Assembly: GCF_035956715.1 (NCBI RefSeq)
Contig: NZ_CP108381.1
Location: 4,682,001 to 4,746,000 of the forward strand
DNA length: 64,000 bases
Source: Nocardia sp. NBC_01329
GTDB lineage: Bacteria; Actinomycetota; Actinomycetes; Mycobacteriales; Mycobacteriaceae
Direction: 5' to 3'
Position numbers and translations under genes: made by a program. This document shows positions 27,377-36,343 of the stretch, piece by piece. Each line of letters opens with the position of its first letter. Positions within the stretch are counted from its first letter, which is position 1. The notes under the pieces are model-generated. The model saw only the letters and a program-made list of their open reading frames with translations, was not told the DNA's origin and did not search any database.

Positions 27377-28201
27377 TCACTCGGCGTGCGCACCCGTGGC
27401 GACCGGCCGTTTCGGATCGTGTGCCCACTGCGACCAGGACCCCGGATACAACGCGGCCTGCACACCCACCACGGCGAGCGCGGCGATCGCATGCGCCGCC
27501 GTGACCCCCGATCCGCAGTACACCGCGACCGGGGCCTCACCGAAATCCCCGAACCGTTCGCGCAGCAGTTCGGCGGGTAGGAAACACCCGTCCTGATCGA
27601 GATTATCGCTGGTAGGAACGCTGATCGCACCGGGAATATGACCAGCGCGCGGGTCGAGCGACTCCTGCTCGCCGCGATAGCGCTCGGCCGCGCGGGCATC
27701 CAACAGCACACCCTCCCACCGGGCGACGGCGTCCGCGTCGATCACCGGCAAGCGGCCCGGTTCGAACTCGATATCGCCCGGCACCGGATCGGATTCCACG
27801 CCGGTGGCCAATTCGCCGCCGGCGCGGATCCACGCGGGTAGCCCACCGTCCAGGATCCGGACATCGGCTATTCCCGCCCAGCGCAGCAGCCACCACGCCC
27901 GAGCCGCGGACATACCGCCGATCGCGTCGTAGACGACCACCGGATCGCCCGTGCACAGTCCCCAACTGCGGGCACAGGCCTGCAACCGGGCCGGGTTCGG
28001 TAGCGGATGCCGGCCGCGGGACGGCGACGGCAGGGCAGCGAGTTCGGTATCGAGATCGACGAATACCGCCCCGGGGATATGACCGTTCTGATAGTGCTGC
28101 GGACCCTCGGGATCGCCGAGTTGCCAGCGCACATCGAGCAGGCGCAGATTCTTCACTGTTGATTCCCGGAGGTCTTCAGCCGAGATCAATACCGCGTTCA
28201 A
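27377..28201 (-). CDS. two-domain rhodanese (sulfurtransferase)
   Basis: 274 residues, thiosulfate/3-mercaptopyruvate sulfurtransferase type. N-terminal inactive rhodanese domain (LLDVRWQL, GHIPGAVFVDLD) and C-terminal active domain with nucleophile Cys in VYCGSGVTA. The start is TTG at 28201 with GAGGAG upstream. Its stop abuts the stop of the convergent HNH gene with no gap. Confidence 0.92.
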   Translation of the reverse strand: MNAVLISAEDLRESTVKNLRLLDVRWQLGDPEGPQHYQNGHIPGAVFVDLDTELAALPSPSRGRHPLPNPARLQACARSWGLCTGDPVVVYDAIGGMSAARAWWLLRWAGIADVRILDGGLPAWIRAGGELATGVESDPVPGDIEFEPGRLPVIDADAVARWEGVLLDARAAERYRGEQESLDPRAGHIPGAISVPTSDNLDQDGCFLPAELLRERFGDFGEAPVAVYCGSGVTAAHAIAALAVVGVQAALYPGSWSQWAHDPKRPVATGAHAE

Positions 28202-28304
28202 CGCAGCTCCTCGTCCAAGCGTCTGGAACAGATTTCGTCACCGTACGCGGGGGCGGTCGGCGAAGTCCATGCGTACACGGATATCGCGCGCTGAATTCTT
28301 CCGG

Positions 28305-29744
28305 TCAGATACGAGCGAGCAGCGTGAGTGGATCCTCCAGCAGTCCGGCGACGGTCGCCAGGAAACGCGCCGCGGCTTCGCCGTCGATCATCCGGTGATC
28401 GAAGCTCAGGGTCAGTGTCGCCACCGAACGTATCGCCAGTTCGTCCCGGAAAACCCACGGCCGTTTCACCACCGCGCCCAGGCACAGAATCGCGGCCTCA
28501 CCCGGATTCACCAGCGGTGTACCGGTTTCCACGCCGAAGACGCCGACATTGGAGATGGTGAAGGTGCCCGCCCGCAGGTCCGCCAGGCCCGAACGGCCGT
28601 CGCGCGCGGTCTGGGCCAGCCAATTGATCTCGCGGCACAATTCGCGCAGGCTCAGCGTCTGCGCATCCTTGATATTCGGCACGAGCAGGCCGCGCGGGGT
28701 GGCCACGGCGATACCCAGGTTGACAAAGTGCCGGGTGACTATCTCCGCGTTCGCCTCGTCCCAGAAGGTGTTGACGACAGGAAATTCGGCCAGTGCGGCG
28801 AGCACGGATTTCGCCACCAGCGCGAGCGGGGTGGGGGTGATTTCCTCGAATGCCTTGGTGCCACGGAGATGTTCCAGCAGTTCGAGCGAGGCTGTGACAT
28901 CGACCGTGATCGAGGTGTCGGCCTGCGGGATCGTCCGCGCACTGGTCACCATGGCATCGGCGGTCCGCTTCCGGACCCCCGCGATCGGTGTCCGCTCCTC
29001 ACGGGCCGACCCGGCGGCCGGTTCCGCCACCACTGTGGTCTCGGGGCTGCTGTCTCGGGTGTCCGGTTCCGAAACCGGTACCGCACCACGGACATCCGCT
29101 ACCGTGACCGCCCCGTCCGGACCCGATCCGGCCACATACCAGAGATCTATACCCAGTTCCCGGGCCAGCTTTCGCGCGCCCGGCGTGGCGGCGACCCGCT
29201 GCGATTCGGCCGCGGCGGCGCGGGCGGCGTCCCCGCCGCGCTCCGGAGCCCGGTCCACCGGCTGTTGCGCCGAGCCGTTCGATCCGCCGCCGATGACCCC
29301 GCCTTCGTAGGACATCCCGTTACCGGCGGCCGATTCGGCGGGCGGTTCCGCGGCACCACCGGGGTGCTGCCCACCACGGCGACGCCGGGTGACCCGCTCT
29401 TCCGTCGGCCCGTAGCCGACGAGCACCGAAGGGCGGCCACCGGAATCCGATCCCGTCGCAGTGGTACGGATCCGGAGCAGCGGAGCGCCGACCGCAATGG
29501 TCTCCCCCGGTTCGGCGAGCAGTTCCACCACCGTCCCGGCGAACGGAGACGGCAGTGCGACCACCGCTTTCGCGGTTTCCACCTCGGCGATCGTCTGGTT
29601 CAGCGCGACCTCGTCGCCCACCGCCACCGTCCAGTTCTGGAATTCGGCATCGGTGAGCCCTTCGCCGAGATCGGGGAGCCGGAACTCCAGGATCTCGCCG
29701 GTTTCTGCGGCACGATCTTCGTCGGCGCGGGCGTTCTCGTCCAC
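28305..29744 (-). CDS. bkdC: branched-chain 2-oxoacid dehydrogenase E2 (dihydrolipoyl acyltransferase)
   Basis: About 479 residues. The N-terminal lipoyl domain has the lipoylated Lys in EVETAKAVVALPSP. A Pro/Gly-rich linker, a peripheral-subunit-binding domain (ATPGARKLARELGIDL) and a catalytic domain ending in SFDHRMIDG (His and Asp of the active site) follow. I prefer the GTG at 29744, because GGAGGT is 10 nt upstream of it; a GTG at 29756 lies too close to that site. It is the last of three genes; E1 beta ends 42 bp upstream. No E3 gene is present. Confidence 0.92.
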   Translation of the reverse strand: MDENARADEDRAAETGEILEFRLPDLGEGLTDAEFQNWTVAVGDEVALNQTIAEVETAKAVVALPSPFAGTVVELLAEPGETIAVGAPLLRIRTTATGSDSGGRPSVLVGYGPTEERVTRRRRGGQHPGGAAEPPAESAAGNGMSYEGGVIGGGSNGSAQQPVDRAPERGGDAARAAAAESQRVAATPGARKLARELGIDLWYVAGSGPDGAVTVADVRGAVPVSEPDTRDSSPETTVVAEPAAGSAREERTPIAGVRKRTADAMVTSARTIPQADTSITVDVTASLELLEHLRGTKAFEEITPTPLALVAKSVLAALAEFPVVNTFWDEANAEIVTRHFVNLGIAVATPRGLLVPNIKDAQTLSLRELCREINWLAQTARDGRSGLADLRAGTFTISNVGVFGVETGTPLVNPGEAAILCLGAVVKRPWVFRDELAIRSVATLTLSFDHRMIDGEAAARFLATVAGLLEDPLTLLARI

Positions 29745-29786
29745 GGTTTCGGGCACCTCCGGCGGGCGTCAGGGTGGGATCACGCT

Positions 29787-30761
29787 TCAGGCGGCAAGCG
29801 TTCGATCGACCGCCTCCAGGATCCGGTCCGGGTCGGGCAGATGATGCTTCTCGAGCTTAGCCGGAGGGTAGGGGATATCGAACCCGGCGACCCGCAGCAC
29901 CGGCGCCTCGAGCCGGTAGAAACACCGCTCGGTGATCCGGGCGGCGATCTCGGCGCCGATACCGCAGGTGCGCTGCGCTTCGTGCACCACGATCAGCCGG
30001 CCCGTCCGGTCCACCGATTCCGCGACGGTATCCACATCCAGGGGCGCCAGGCTCCGCAGATCCACCACCTCCAGCGAGATCCCCTCTTCAGCACCCGTCT
30101 TCGCGGCAGCCAGCGCAGTCGCGACCGTGCCTCCGTAGGCGACCACGGTGGCGTCGGTACCGCGCACACATATCCGGGCCCGATCCAGTGGCAGATCCGG
30201 TTCGGCCGCGGGATCGAACTCGGCCTTGTCCCAGTACCGGCGTTTGGGTTCGAAGAAGATCACCGGATCGTCCAGCGCTATGGCCTGACGGATCATGGTG
30301 AAGGCGTCGGCCGGATTACTCGGTGCCACCACCCGCAGGCCGGCCGTATGAGCGAAATACGCCTCGGGTGACTCGGAATGATGTTCCACCGAACCGATAC
30401 CGCCCCCGAACGGGATCCGAATGGTCAGCGGTGCCCGCACAGCACCCCGAGTCCGGTTGTGGATCTTGGCGACCTGGGAGACGATCTGGTCGAACGCCGG
30501 ATAGACGAATCCGTCGAACTGGATCTCGCACACCGGGCGGTAGCCGCGCAGCGCCATGCCGAAGGCTGTGCCGATGATGCCCGACTCGGCCAGCGGCGTA
30601 TCGATGACCCGGTGCTCGCCGAAGTCCTTCTGGAGCGCGTCGGTGACCCGGAAGACGCCGCCGAGCCGGCCGATGTCCTCGCCCATCAGCACCACTTTCG
30701 GATCGTCCTCCAGCGCGGTGCGCAGCCCGGCGTTGAGCGCCGCGGCGAAGGTGGTGATCAT
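29787..30761 (-). CDS. bkdB: branched-chain 2-oxoacid dehydrogenase E1 beta
   Basis: About 324 residues from ATG 30761 with AAAGGAG upstream. Transketolase-type domain MITTFAAALNAGLRTALEDD, LMGEDIGRLGGVFRVT, cofactor contact DTPLAESGIIGTAFG, RIPFGGGIGSVEHHSES, and a C-terminal transketolase_C domain. Together with E1 alpha it decarboxylates branched-chain 2-oxoacids using thiamine diphosphate. Its start overlaps the E1 alpha stop by 4 bp (ATGA). Confidence 0.94.
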   Translation of the reverse strand: MITTFAAALNAGLRTALEDDPKVVLMGEDIGRLGGVFRVTDALQKDFGEHRVIDTPLAESGIIGTAFGMALRGYRPVCEIQFDGFVYPAFDQIVSQVAKIHNRTRGAVRAPLTIRIPFGGGIGSVEHHSESPEAYFAHTAGLRVVAPSNPADAFTMIRQAIALDDPVIFFEPKRRYWDKAEFDPAAEPDLPLDRARICVRGTDATVVAYGGTVATALAAAKTGAEEGISLEVVDLRSLAPLDVDTVAESVDRTGRLIVVHEAQRTCGIGAEIAARITERCFYRLEAPVLRVAGFDIPYPPAKLEKHHLPDPDRILEAVDRTLAA

Positions 30762-31888
30762 GAGCGGACTCCTTTCTCGCGCACGGCAGGCGCGACGGTG
30801 GCGAGCGCGGCGGACGGGTCGTCGGCCAGATACGCGGCGTACTCGGTGCGCTGCTCGTCCAGGCCCCGGTGCGGGGTCGCATAGACGTGAGCGAACAGTT
30901 CCGATGGCTCGGGATCGGCCATCGTCAGGGTTTCGGTGCGCATCCGGTGCGCGACCTCGTCGGCGCGTCCGTCCACCCGCAGCCGGAACTCGTCGTCGAG
31001 CAGATCCTCCCGTTCCAGCAGCAGCCGCATCCGCAGGATCGGGTCCCGCCGGGCCCATTCCTCGGTTTCGGCGGCGGTGCGATAGCGAGTGGGATCGTCG
31101 GCGGTCGTATGCGGCCCCATCCGGTAGGTGATGGCCTCGACGAACGAGGGGCCGCCGCCGCTGCGGGCTCGCGCGGCGGCCTGCCTGGTGACGGCCAGCA
31201 CGCCCAGTACATCGTTGCCGTCCACCCGGACGGCGGGGATCCCGTACCCGATCGCGCGCTGGGCGATCGGGGTGGCGCTCTGCAACTGGACGGGTTCGCT
31301 GATCGCCCAGTGATTGTTCTGGCAGAAGAACACCACGGGCGCGCCCCAGCTCGCGGCGAAGGTCAGCGCTTCGGCGATATCCCCCTGGCTGGTGGCGCCG
31401 TCCCCGAAGTAGGCGACGGTCGCGATCTCGGCACCGTCGAGGTGAGCGGCATAGGCGTAGCCCGTGGCGTGCAACCCCTGGGCGCCGACAACTATCGCCG
31501 GGTTGGCCATATTGGCCAGTGCCGGATCTCCGGCCGAGTGCGACACTCCCCGCCACATGGCGGTCATGGCACTCGGTGGCACCCCCCGGCAGTAGGCGAC
31601 GGCGCTCTCGCGGTAGCTGCCGAATACATAGTCGTCGGGACGCAGCGCGTGGGCCGAACCCACCTGGGCTGCTTCCTGCCCTTGGCACGGCGCCCAGAGC
31701 CCGAGTTGTCCCTGCCGGGCCAGCGCGACCGCTTCGGTGTCGATACGCCGGGTGACCACCAGATCTTCATAGAGCTGCCGGAGTTCGCCGGGCCCGATAT
31801 CGGCGACCAGGGCCTGATATTCGGGGTGGTGCACCCGAGCGCCGTCGGGCTGGATCAACTGCACCGGGTACTCGGTTGTGCCGGGCAT
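30758..31888 (-). CDS. bkdA: branched-chain 2-oxoacid dehydrogenase E1 alpha
   Basis: 376 residues. The thiamine diphosphate motif is YFGDGATSQGDIAEAL...CQNN, the phosphorylation-loop equivalent is TYRMGPHTTADDPTRYR, and the N-terminal region PDGARVHHPEY is typical of BkdA-like proteins. The ATG at 31888 has GAGGAGGCGAGG upstream; upstream in-frame codons to 32032 are rejected, since they would overlap the divergent regulator. It heads the bkd operon. Products include isobutyryl-CoA, the input of the mmsA operon at 13.7-19.2 kb. Confidence 0.94.
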   Translation of the reverse strand: MPGTTEYPVQLIQPDGARVHHPEYQALVADIGPGELRQLYEDLVVTRRIDTEAVALARQGQLGLWAPCQGQEAAQVGSAHALRPDDYVFGSYRESAVAYCRGVPPSAMTAMWRGVSHSAGDPALANMANPAIVVGAQGLHATGYAYAAHLDGAEIATVAYFGDGATSQGDIAEALTFAASWGAPVVFFCQNNHWAISEPVQLQSATPIAQRAIGYGIPAVRVDGNDVLGVLAVTRQAAARARSGGGPSFVEAITYRMGPHTTADDPTRYRTAAETEEWARRDPILRMRLLLEREDLLDDEFRLRVDGRADEVAHRMRTETLTMADPEPSELFAHVYATPHRGLDEQRTEYAAYLADDPSAALATVAPAVREKGVRS

Positions 31889-31945
31889 CGGCCTCGCCTC
31901 CTCACGCGGGTCACGCGCTGATGTGGCCTGTAACACATAGCATCC

Positions 31946-31957
31946 TCGCTTAAGCGA
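31946..31957. promoter_or_regulatory. palindrome TCGCTTAAGCGA in bkd/Lrp divergent promoter
   Basis: Perfect 12-bp palindrome in the 144-bp gap between bkdA and the Lrp-type regulator. It is a candidate binding site for that regulator. Confidence 0.45.
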
Positions 31958-32019
31958 TCTGCGCAAGTCCAGATCCGAGAACTGAGCAGAATGCACAGTT
32001 CGAATGCCGTCGACCCTGT

Positions 32020-32025
32020 CATACT
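32020..32025 (+). promoter_or_regulatory. possible -10 box of Lrp-type gene
   Basis: CATACT, 7 nt before the ATG at 32033; close to TATACT. A leaderless start is possible. Confidence 0.3.
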
Positions 32026-32032
32026 GCGTCAT

Positions 32033-32623
32033 ATGACCAGTCCGGAGACCACCGAAGCGGTAGTGGACGCGACCGATGCGCGCCTACTACTCGAACTGAT
32101 CGCCAACCCCCGGGCCACCGGCGTCGAGCTGGCCACCCGGCTCGGCCTGTCCCGCAACACCGTGCAGGCGCGGATCACCCGCTGGGAGGCCACCGGAGTG
32201 CTGGGAAGTTTCGAACGCCGGGTCGAACCGCGCGCACTCGGCTACCGCTTGTCGGCCTTCGTGGCGGTGGTCGTGGACCAGCATCGCCTGGAAGCGGTGG
32301 TCGGCGAACTCGCCGAGATACCGGAGGTGACCGAGGTGTGCGGAATGACCGGCCCCACCGACCTCACAGTGCGGGTGGTGGCCCGCGACGCCGACGATCT
32401 CTACCGGATCACCGGACAGATTCTGAAGATCCCAGGGGTGGTCCGCACGAATATGGCCTTGGTGATGCAGGAATCGGTGGGGCCGCGTATCGCACCCCTG
32501 CTACACCGGCTGGCCGAGGTGTCCCGACCGTCCGGTAATCCCCGGTCGGGCCCGCGCACCGGCGCGGGCACCTCGAGTCCGGCGCAGGGACGAGATCAGG
32601 AGACCGGACGGGACATCGATTGA
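32033..32623 (+). CDS. Lrp/AsnC-family regulator (bkdR-type)
   Basis: About 196 residues. The N-terminal HTH reads DARLLLELIANPRATGVELATRLGLSRNTVQARITRW. The RAM-like effector domain that follows includes YRLSAFVAVVVDQ and VCGMTGPTDLTVRVVARD. The C-terminal 40 residues are Pro/Gly/Ser rich and disordered-looking. It is divergent from bkdA, so I infer that it controls the bkd operon in response to branched-chain amino acids or their oxoacids. Confidence 0.9.
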   Translation: MTSPETTEAVVDATDARLLLELIANPRATGVELATRLGLSRNTVQARITRWEATGVLGSFERRVEPRALGYRLSAFVAVVVDQHRLEAVVGELAEIPEVTEVCGMTGPTDLTVRVVARDADDLYRITGQILKIPGVVRTNMALVMQESVGPRIAPLLHRLAEVSRPSGNPRSGPRTGAGTSSPAQGRDQETGRDID

Positions 32624-32636
32624 ACGATCCGGGTAA

Positions 32637-32660
32637 GCGACATAAGAGAGTAGATGTCGC
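32637..32660. promoter_or_regulatory. inverted repeat upstream of SDR gene
   Basis: GCGACAT, 10 nt, ATGTCGC. It ends 10 nt before the TAAGGT -10 box of the SDR gene, so it overlaps the -35 region. It is a likely repressor site. Confidence 0.45.
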
Positions 32661-32670
32661 AAAGAACCGC

Positions 32671-32676
32671 TAAGGT
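32671..32676 (+). promoter_or_regulatory. -10 box of SDR gene, leaderless
   Basis: TAAGGT, 6 nt before the ATG at 32683, with no Shine-Dalgarno between them. Confidence 0.4.
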
Positions 32677-32682
32677 GCCGGC

Positions 32683-33528
32683 ATGGAGCTCTCAGGCACA
32701 GTATCGGACACATTCTCGGGCCGGACCGCCATCGTCACCGGCGGTGGATCCGGTATCGGCGCGGCGCTGGCGCATCGTCTGGCCGACCACGGTGCGAAGG
32801 TCGTGATCGCCGACCTCGATCCGGCCACCGCGGCGCGGGTCGCGAGTGAGATCGGTGCGGCAGCGGTAGCAGCCGCCGGCGACGCCGCCGACCCCGAGGT
32901 GATCCAGGGTTTCATCGATATCGCGGAATCCGCTTTCGGCCCCGTCGACCTGTACTTCGCCAATGCCGGTATAGGTGGCGGCGCCGGACTCGACAGCACC
33001 GATGCGCAGTGGGCCTCGGCGCTGGAGATCAACACCATGGCCCATATCCGCGCCGCCCGGCTGCTCGTCCCGGGCTGGCTGGCGCGCGGCACGGGCTATT
33101 TCGTAAGCACCGCGTCGGCGGCCGGACTGCTCACCCAGCTCGGATCCGCGCCGTACGCGGTCTCCAAACATGCCGCGGTCGGATTCGCCGAATGGCTTTC
33201 GGTCACCTACGGCGACAGAGGCATTCGGGTCAGCTGCGTATGCCCGATGGGCGTGGACACCGCGCTGCTCCGCGAGGGGATGATCCCGCCGGACAATGTG
33301 GCGGCAGGCCGGCTGGCGATCGATGCCGTGCGGTCCGCGGGCGCCGTACTCACCCCGGAAGAGGTCGCCGATACCGTGCTCACCGGGGTGGCGGCGGGGC
33401 AATTCCTGATCCTGCCGCATCCGGAAGTACTGACGATGTACCAGCACAAGGGCTCGGACTACGACCGATGGATCCGGGGTATGCGCCGCTTCCAGAACGC
33501 ACTGGAGAACCCCGGCGCCGAGGAGTGA
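32683..33528 (+). CDS. short-chain dehydrogenase/reductase
   Basis: 281 residues of the classical SDR type. NAD(P) loop TGGGSGIG (residues 20-27), acidic residue in VVIADLD (suggests NAD preference), NAG motif in FANAGIGGG, catalytic Ser in STASAAG and YAVSK. The substrate is unknown. Its own inverted repeat and leaderless promoter lie just upstream, so it is probably regulated separately from the Lrp gene 59 bp before it. Confidence 0.92.
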   Translation: MELSGTVSDTFSGRTAIVTGGGSGIGAALAHRLADHGAKVVIADLDPATAARVASEIGAAAVAAAGDAADPEVIQGFIDIAESAFGPVDLYFANAGIGGGAGLDSTDAQWASALEINTMAHIRAARLLVPGWLARGTGYFVSTASAAGLLTQLGSAPYAVSKHAAVGFAEWLSVTYGDRGIRVSCVCPMGVDTALLREGMIPPDNVAAGRLAIDAVRSAGAVLTPEEVADTVLTGVAAGQFLILPHPEVLTMYQHKGSDYDRWIRGMRRFQNALENPGAEE

Positions 33529-33692
33529 CGGCACGTCGGGCCCGGGTACCGCTCACCACGATCTACGCTCTGCACAGCAGCCGCGACGAGCTGATCCCGG
33601 CTCTACCGTCAGGGATTCGGAGATCCGATCGGCCGTGCGTCCGGGCACCGGACGCGTCCCGCGCGAACGGCGTGAACCGCCCGCGGCGGCTA

Positions 33693-34124
33693 CTACTCGG
33701 CGGTATCGGTAACCAGTGCCGCGGCGGCGTCGCGGATCGCCCCGGGGATCTCCACCGGTTTACGGGTCCGCGAATCAACATAGACGTGGACGAAGGTCCC
33801 GGTCGCCGCGAGTTCCAGCTCCTCGCCCGCCTCCCGGAAGATCGCGAGGTCGTAGGTGATGCTGGATCGGCCGAGCCGGGCGACGCGCAGACCCACTCGC
33901 AGCAGGTCCGGGAAGCTCAGCGAGGCGTGGAAACGGCAGGACGTCTCCGCCACGATCCCGATAGCGGGCAGGTCCCGGATATCGATTCCGGTGGCGTCGA
34001 TGAGCCAGGCGTTGACCGCCGTATCGAAATAGGCGTAATAGGTCACGTTGTTCACGTGGCCGTAGTGGTCGTTATCGGCCCACCGGGTGGGAACCGGCCA
34101 GAGCACCGGATACTGCTGGGTCAC
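33693..34124 (-). CDS. acyl-CoA thioesterase, 4HBT hotdog fold
   Basis: About 143 residues from GTG 34124. The hotdog signature is TRWADNDHYGHVNNVTYYAYFDTA, with the conserved Asp and the DxxGHVNN helix, followed by RFHASLSFPD. It hydrolyses acyl-CoA thioesters; the substrate is not clear. It begins 20 bp after the AraC-type gene on the same strand and may be co-transcribed with it. The 160 bp between it and the SDR gene hold nothing recognisable. Confidence 0.85.
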   Translation of the reverse strand: MTQQYPVLWPVPTRWADNDHYGHVNNVTYYAYFDTAVNAWLIDATGIDIRDLPAIGIVAETSCRFHASLSFPDLLRVGLRVARLGRSSITYDLAIFREAGEELELAATGTFVHVYVDSRTRKPVEIPGAIRDAAAALVTDTAE

Positions 34125-34143
34125 CCGGCCGACGATACCGGGG

Positions 34144-35097
34144 TCAGCCGGCCGTGGGCACCGCGGCGGACGCGGCCCCGAGGCGGTGCTCACGGGGGCT
34201 CACCCCGAACTGCCGTTTGAAGGCGGTGCTCAATGCGAAAGCGCTGCCGTACCCGACTCGGCGGGCGATGGACTCCACCGTGTCCTCGGTGCCCTGCAAC
34301 AGGTCGGCAGCCAGATCCAGCCGCCATTCGGTGAGAAAGGCCATCGGCGGCTCGCCCACCAGCTCGGTGAACCGCCTGGCCAGCGCCGCGCGGGAGACGC
34401 CCACCTCGCGGGCGAGATCGGCGACGGTCCAACTGTGCGCGGGATTGTGCTGTAGCAGCCGCAGCGCCTTGCCGACCTGTGGATCACTGTAGGCGTGGTA
34501 CCAGGGCGGGGCCTCGTTCCCGGCGAACCAGGTGCGCAGGGTGGCGATGAGCAGCAGATCCAGTAGCCGATCCAGCACCGCGCTCTGTGCGGGCTGATCC
34601 TTGACCGTCTCCTCGGCCAGCAGGCTCAGCACGCGATCGTCGGAACGGCCGCGCGGCACCACCAGCGTCTGCGGTAGCGCGCGCAACAAGCGTCGGCTCA
34701 CCGCGCCCGCCTGCTCGTATGACCCCGTGACCAGTACGGTCTCACCGTCGGGGTCGTTACCCCACTGCCGCACACCGAGGCTCATCGTCTCGCAGAGCAC
34801 CTCACCGTCGACTGTGGTGGTGACCTGGCCGGGGTTGATGAGGATCTGCGGTTCGGTGGCGGGATCATCGGCGACGGTATACGGGCTCGGCCCGCGGAAC
34901 ACCGCCACATCCCCGGCACCGATCCGGTGGCGGCCACCGTTCTCGGTGAGGATCCACGCACGCCCCCGGATCACCGCGGCCACGGTCAGCGGGGATTCGT
35001 CCTGGATGCGCAGCGACCACGGCGGGCTCAGCAGCGAGCGCAGCAGGAAGGCACCTCTCGCCCTGGGGCCCTCCAGCAATCCGGCCAACGCATCCAT
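34144..35097 (-). CDS. AraC-family regulator with cupin domain
   Basis: About 317 residues from MDALAGLLEGPRARGAF. The N-terminal AraC-binding cupin has WSLRIQDESPLTVAAVIRG and GDVAVFRGPSPYTVAD. The two C-terminal HTHs are WTVADLAREVGVSRAALARRF and VESIARRVGYGSAFALSTAFKRQFG. In-frame codons upstream to 35229 lack a good start. The neighbouring thioesterase is a possible target. Confidence 0.88.
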   Translation of the reverse strand: MDALAGLLEGPRARGAFLLRSLLSPPWSLRIQDESPLTVAAVIRGRAWILTENGGRHRIGAGDVAVFRGPSPYTVADDPATEPQILINPGQVTTTVDGEVLCETMSLGVRQWGNDPDGETVLVTGSYEQAGAVSRRLLRALPQTLVVPRGRSDDRVLSLLAEETVKDQPAQSAVLDRLLDLLLIATLRTWFAGNEAPPWYHAYSDPQVGKALRLLQHNPAHSWTVADLAREVGVSRAALARRFTELVGEPPMAFLTEWRLDLAADLLQGTEDTVESIARRVGYGSAFALSTAFKRQFGVSPREHRLGAASAAVPTAG

Positions 35098-35371
35098 TTC
35101 GCCAACGATAGCCGCCCCCCGGCGGCCTGCGACAGGCTCCGCGGCGCCCGATTCGACAGGCGCGATGCCCGCGGAGCGGCCCCGGCGCGACCGATGTGGA
35201 ATTCCGAAGAGTCGGCGGGGATCCCCCACCTACTCCACCGGTGTTCGCCGATCGTGACGGCATTTGCCCAACGGAATGGACGGCCCCGCTTGCGATTCGA
35301 CGTCACGAAGGGTGTAACAGGCCGGGCCTATCATGTAGATATGGAATAAGTGGGGCGAGGGGAGGGTGCTG

Positions 35372-36343
35372 ATGCCGGACATGTCCAAAGTGGAGCTGTA
35401 CGCGGCGATCCGGCAGGACCTTCGTGCCGGATTGTCCAAACGTGCGATCGAGCGCAAGCACGGCGTCGGGTGGCGCACGGTCGCGAGGGCGACGGAATCG
35501 GTGTTGCCCGAACCGCGCAAAGAGTATTCGCCACGGCCCCAGAAGCTGGATCCCTACAAGTCGTTCATCGACGATGTGCTGCGCGCCGATCTCGACGGAC
35601 CGCCCAGGCAGCGCCATACGGCCACCCGGATCTACCAGCGGCTGCGCACAGAACAGGGCATGGTGGACGTGTCGTATCAGCGGGTCAGTGCCTATATCCG
35701 TGAACGCAGACCGCAGCTGCGAACAGAACAGACGACTGCCCGTCGCCGCACCGAACGACTCGTCGGCGCGGCCGGGTTCCCCCGCTCCAAAACGCTCCAC
35801 GACTTCGATTTCGATGCCAACCCCAGCGTCGACCCAGCCGTGATCCACGCCCTCGCCGAAGGCGAATGGGTACGAAAAGGGCTGCCGCTGTGCTTGATCG
35901 GCGAGGCCGGCACCGGAAAGTCGCATCTGCTGATCGCGCTGGGCACCGAAGCCGCCAGGGCCGGTTACCGGGTCAGATACACCCTCGCCGCCGGGCTGGT
36001 CAACAAACTGAGGGAAGCCGCCGACGGGCAGCGGCTGTCCCGGGCCATCGGCCGCTACCGGGGCGTCGACCTGCTGTGCATCGATGAACTCGGTTACACC
36101 GAACTGGGCCGGCACGGCGCCGAGTTGCTGTTCCAGGTGCTGACCGAACGCGAGGAAAGGAGATCGGTGGCGATCGTCTCCAACCGCGGCATCACCAACT
36201 GGTCCGAGATCTTTCCCGACCCCCGGCTCCGCGCTGCAATCATCGACCGGCTCACGTTCGGCGGCACGATCGTCGAGACCGGAAACCAGAGTTATCGCCG
36301 GGCACACTCCCGGTCGAGCGCACCTCCCGACCCGTCCCGCTGA
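35372..36343 (+). CDS. IS21-type IstA N-terminus fused in frame to IstB ATPase C-terminus
   Basis: About 323 residues. Residues 1-115 match the N-terminal part of an IS21 transposase: HTH in GLSKRAIERKHGVGWRTVARA, then KLDPYKSFIDDVLRADL, QRHTATRIYQRL and VSYQRVSAYIRERRP. From about residue 120 the protein is IstB: ARRRTERLVGAAGFPRSKT, DFDFDANPSVD, Walker A GEAGTGKSHLL, Walker B DLLCIDELGYTE, and DRLTFGGTIVETG. The DDE catalytic domain of IstA and the first part of IstB are missing, but the frame stays open. GAGGGGAGGG precedes the ATG. I saw no terminal inverted repeats. It cannot transpose alone. Confidence 0.8.
   Translation: MPDMSKVELYAAIRQDLRAGLSKRAIERKHGVGWRTVARATESVLPEPRKEYSPRPQKLDPYKSFIDDVLRADLDGPPRQRHTATRIYQRLRTEQGMVDVSYQRVSAYIRERRPQLRTEQTTARRRTERLVGAAGFPRSKTLHDFDFDANPSVDPAVIHALAEGEWVRKGLPLCLIGEAGTGKSHLLIALGTEAARAGYRVRYTLAAGLVNKLREAADGQRLSRAIGRYRGVDLLCIDELGYTELGRHGAELLFQVLTEREERRSVAIVSNRGITNWSEIFPDPRLRAAIIDRLTFGGTIVETGNQSYRRAHSRSSAPPDPSR

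Noticed and set aside
28269..30371. 700-codon plus-strand open frame
   Set aside because: Antisense to bkdC and bkdB, which have intact active-site motifs.
33529..33692. Possible small gene or RNA between SDR and thioesterase genes
   Set aside because: No ribosome-binding site, stable hairpin or recognisable sequence was seen.
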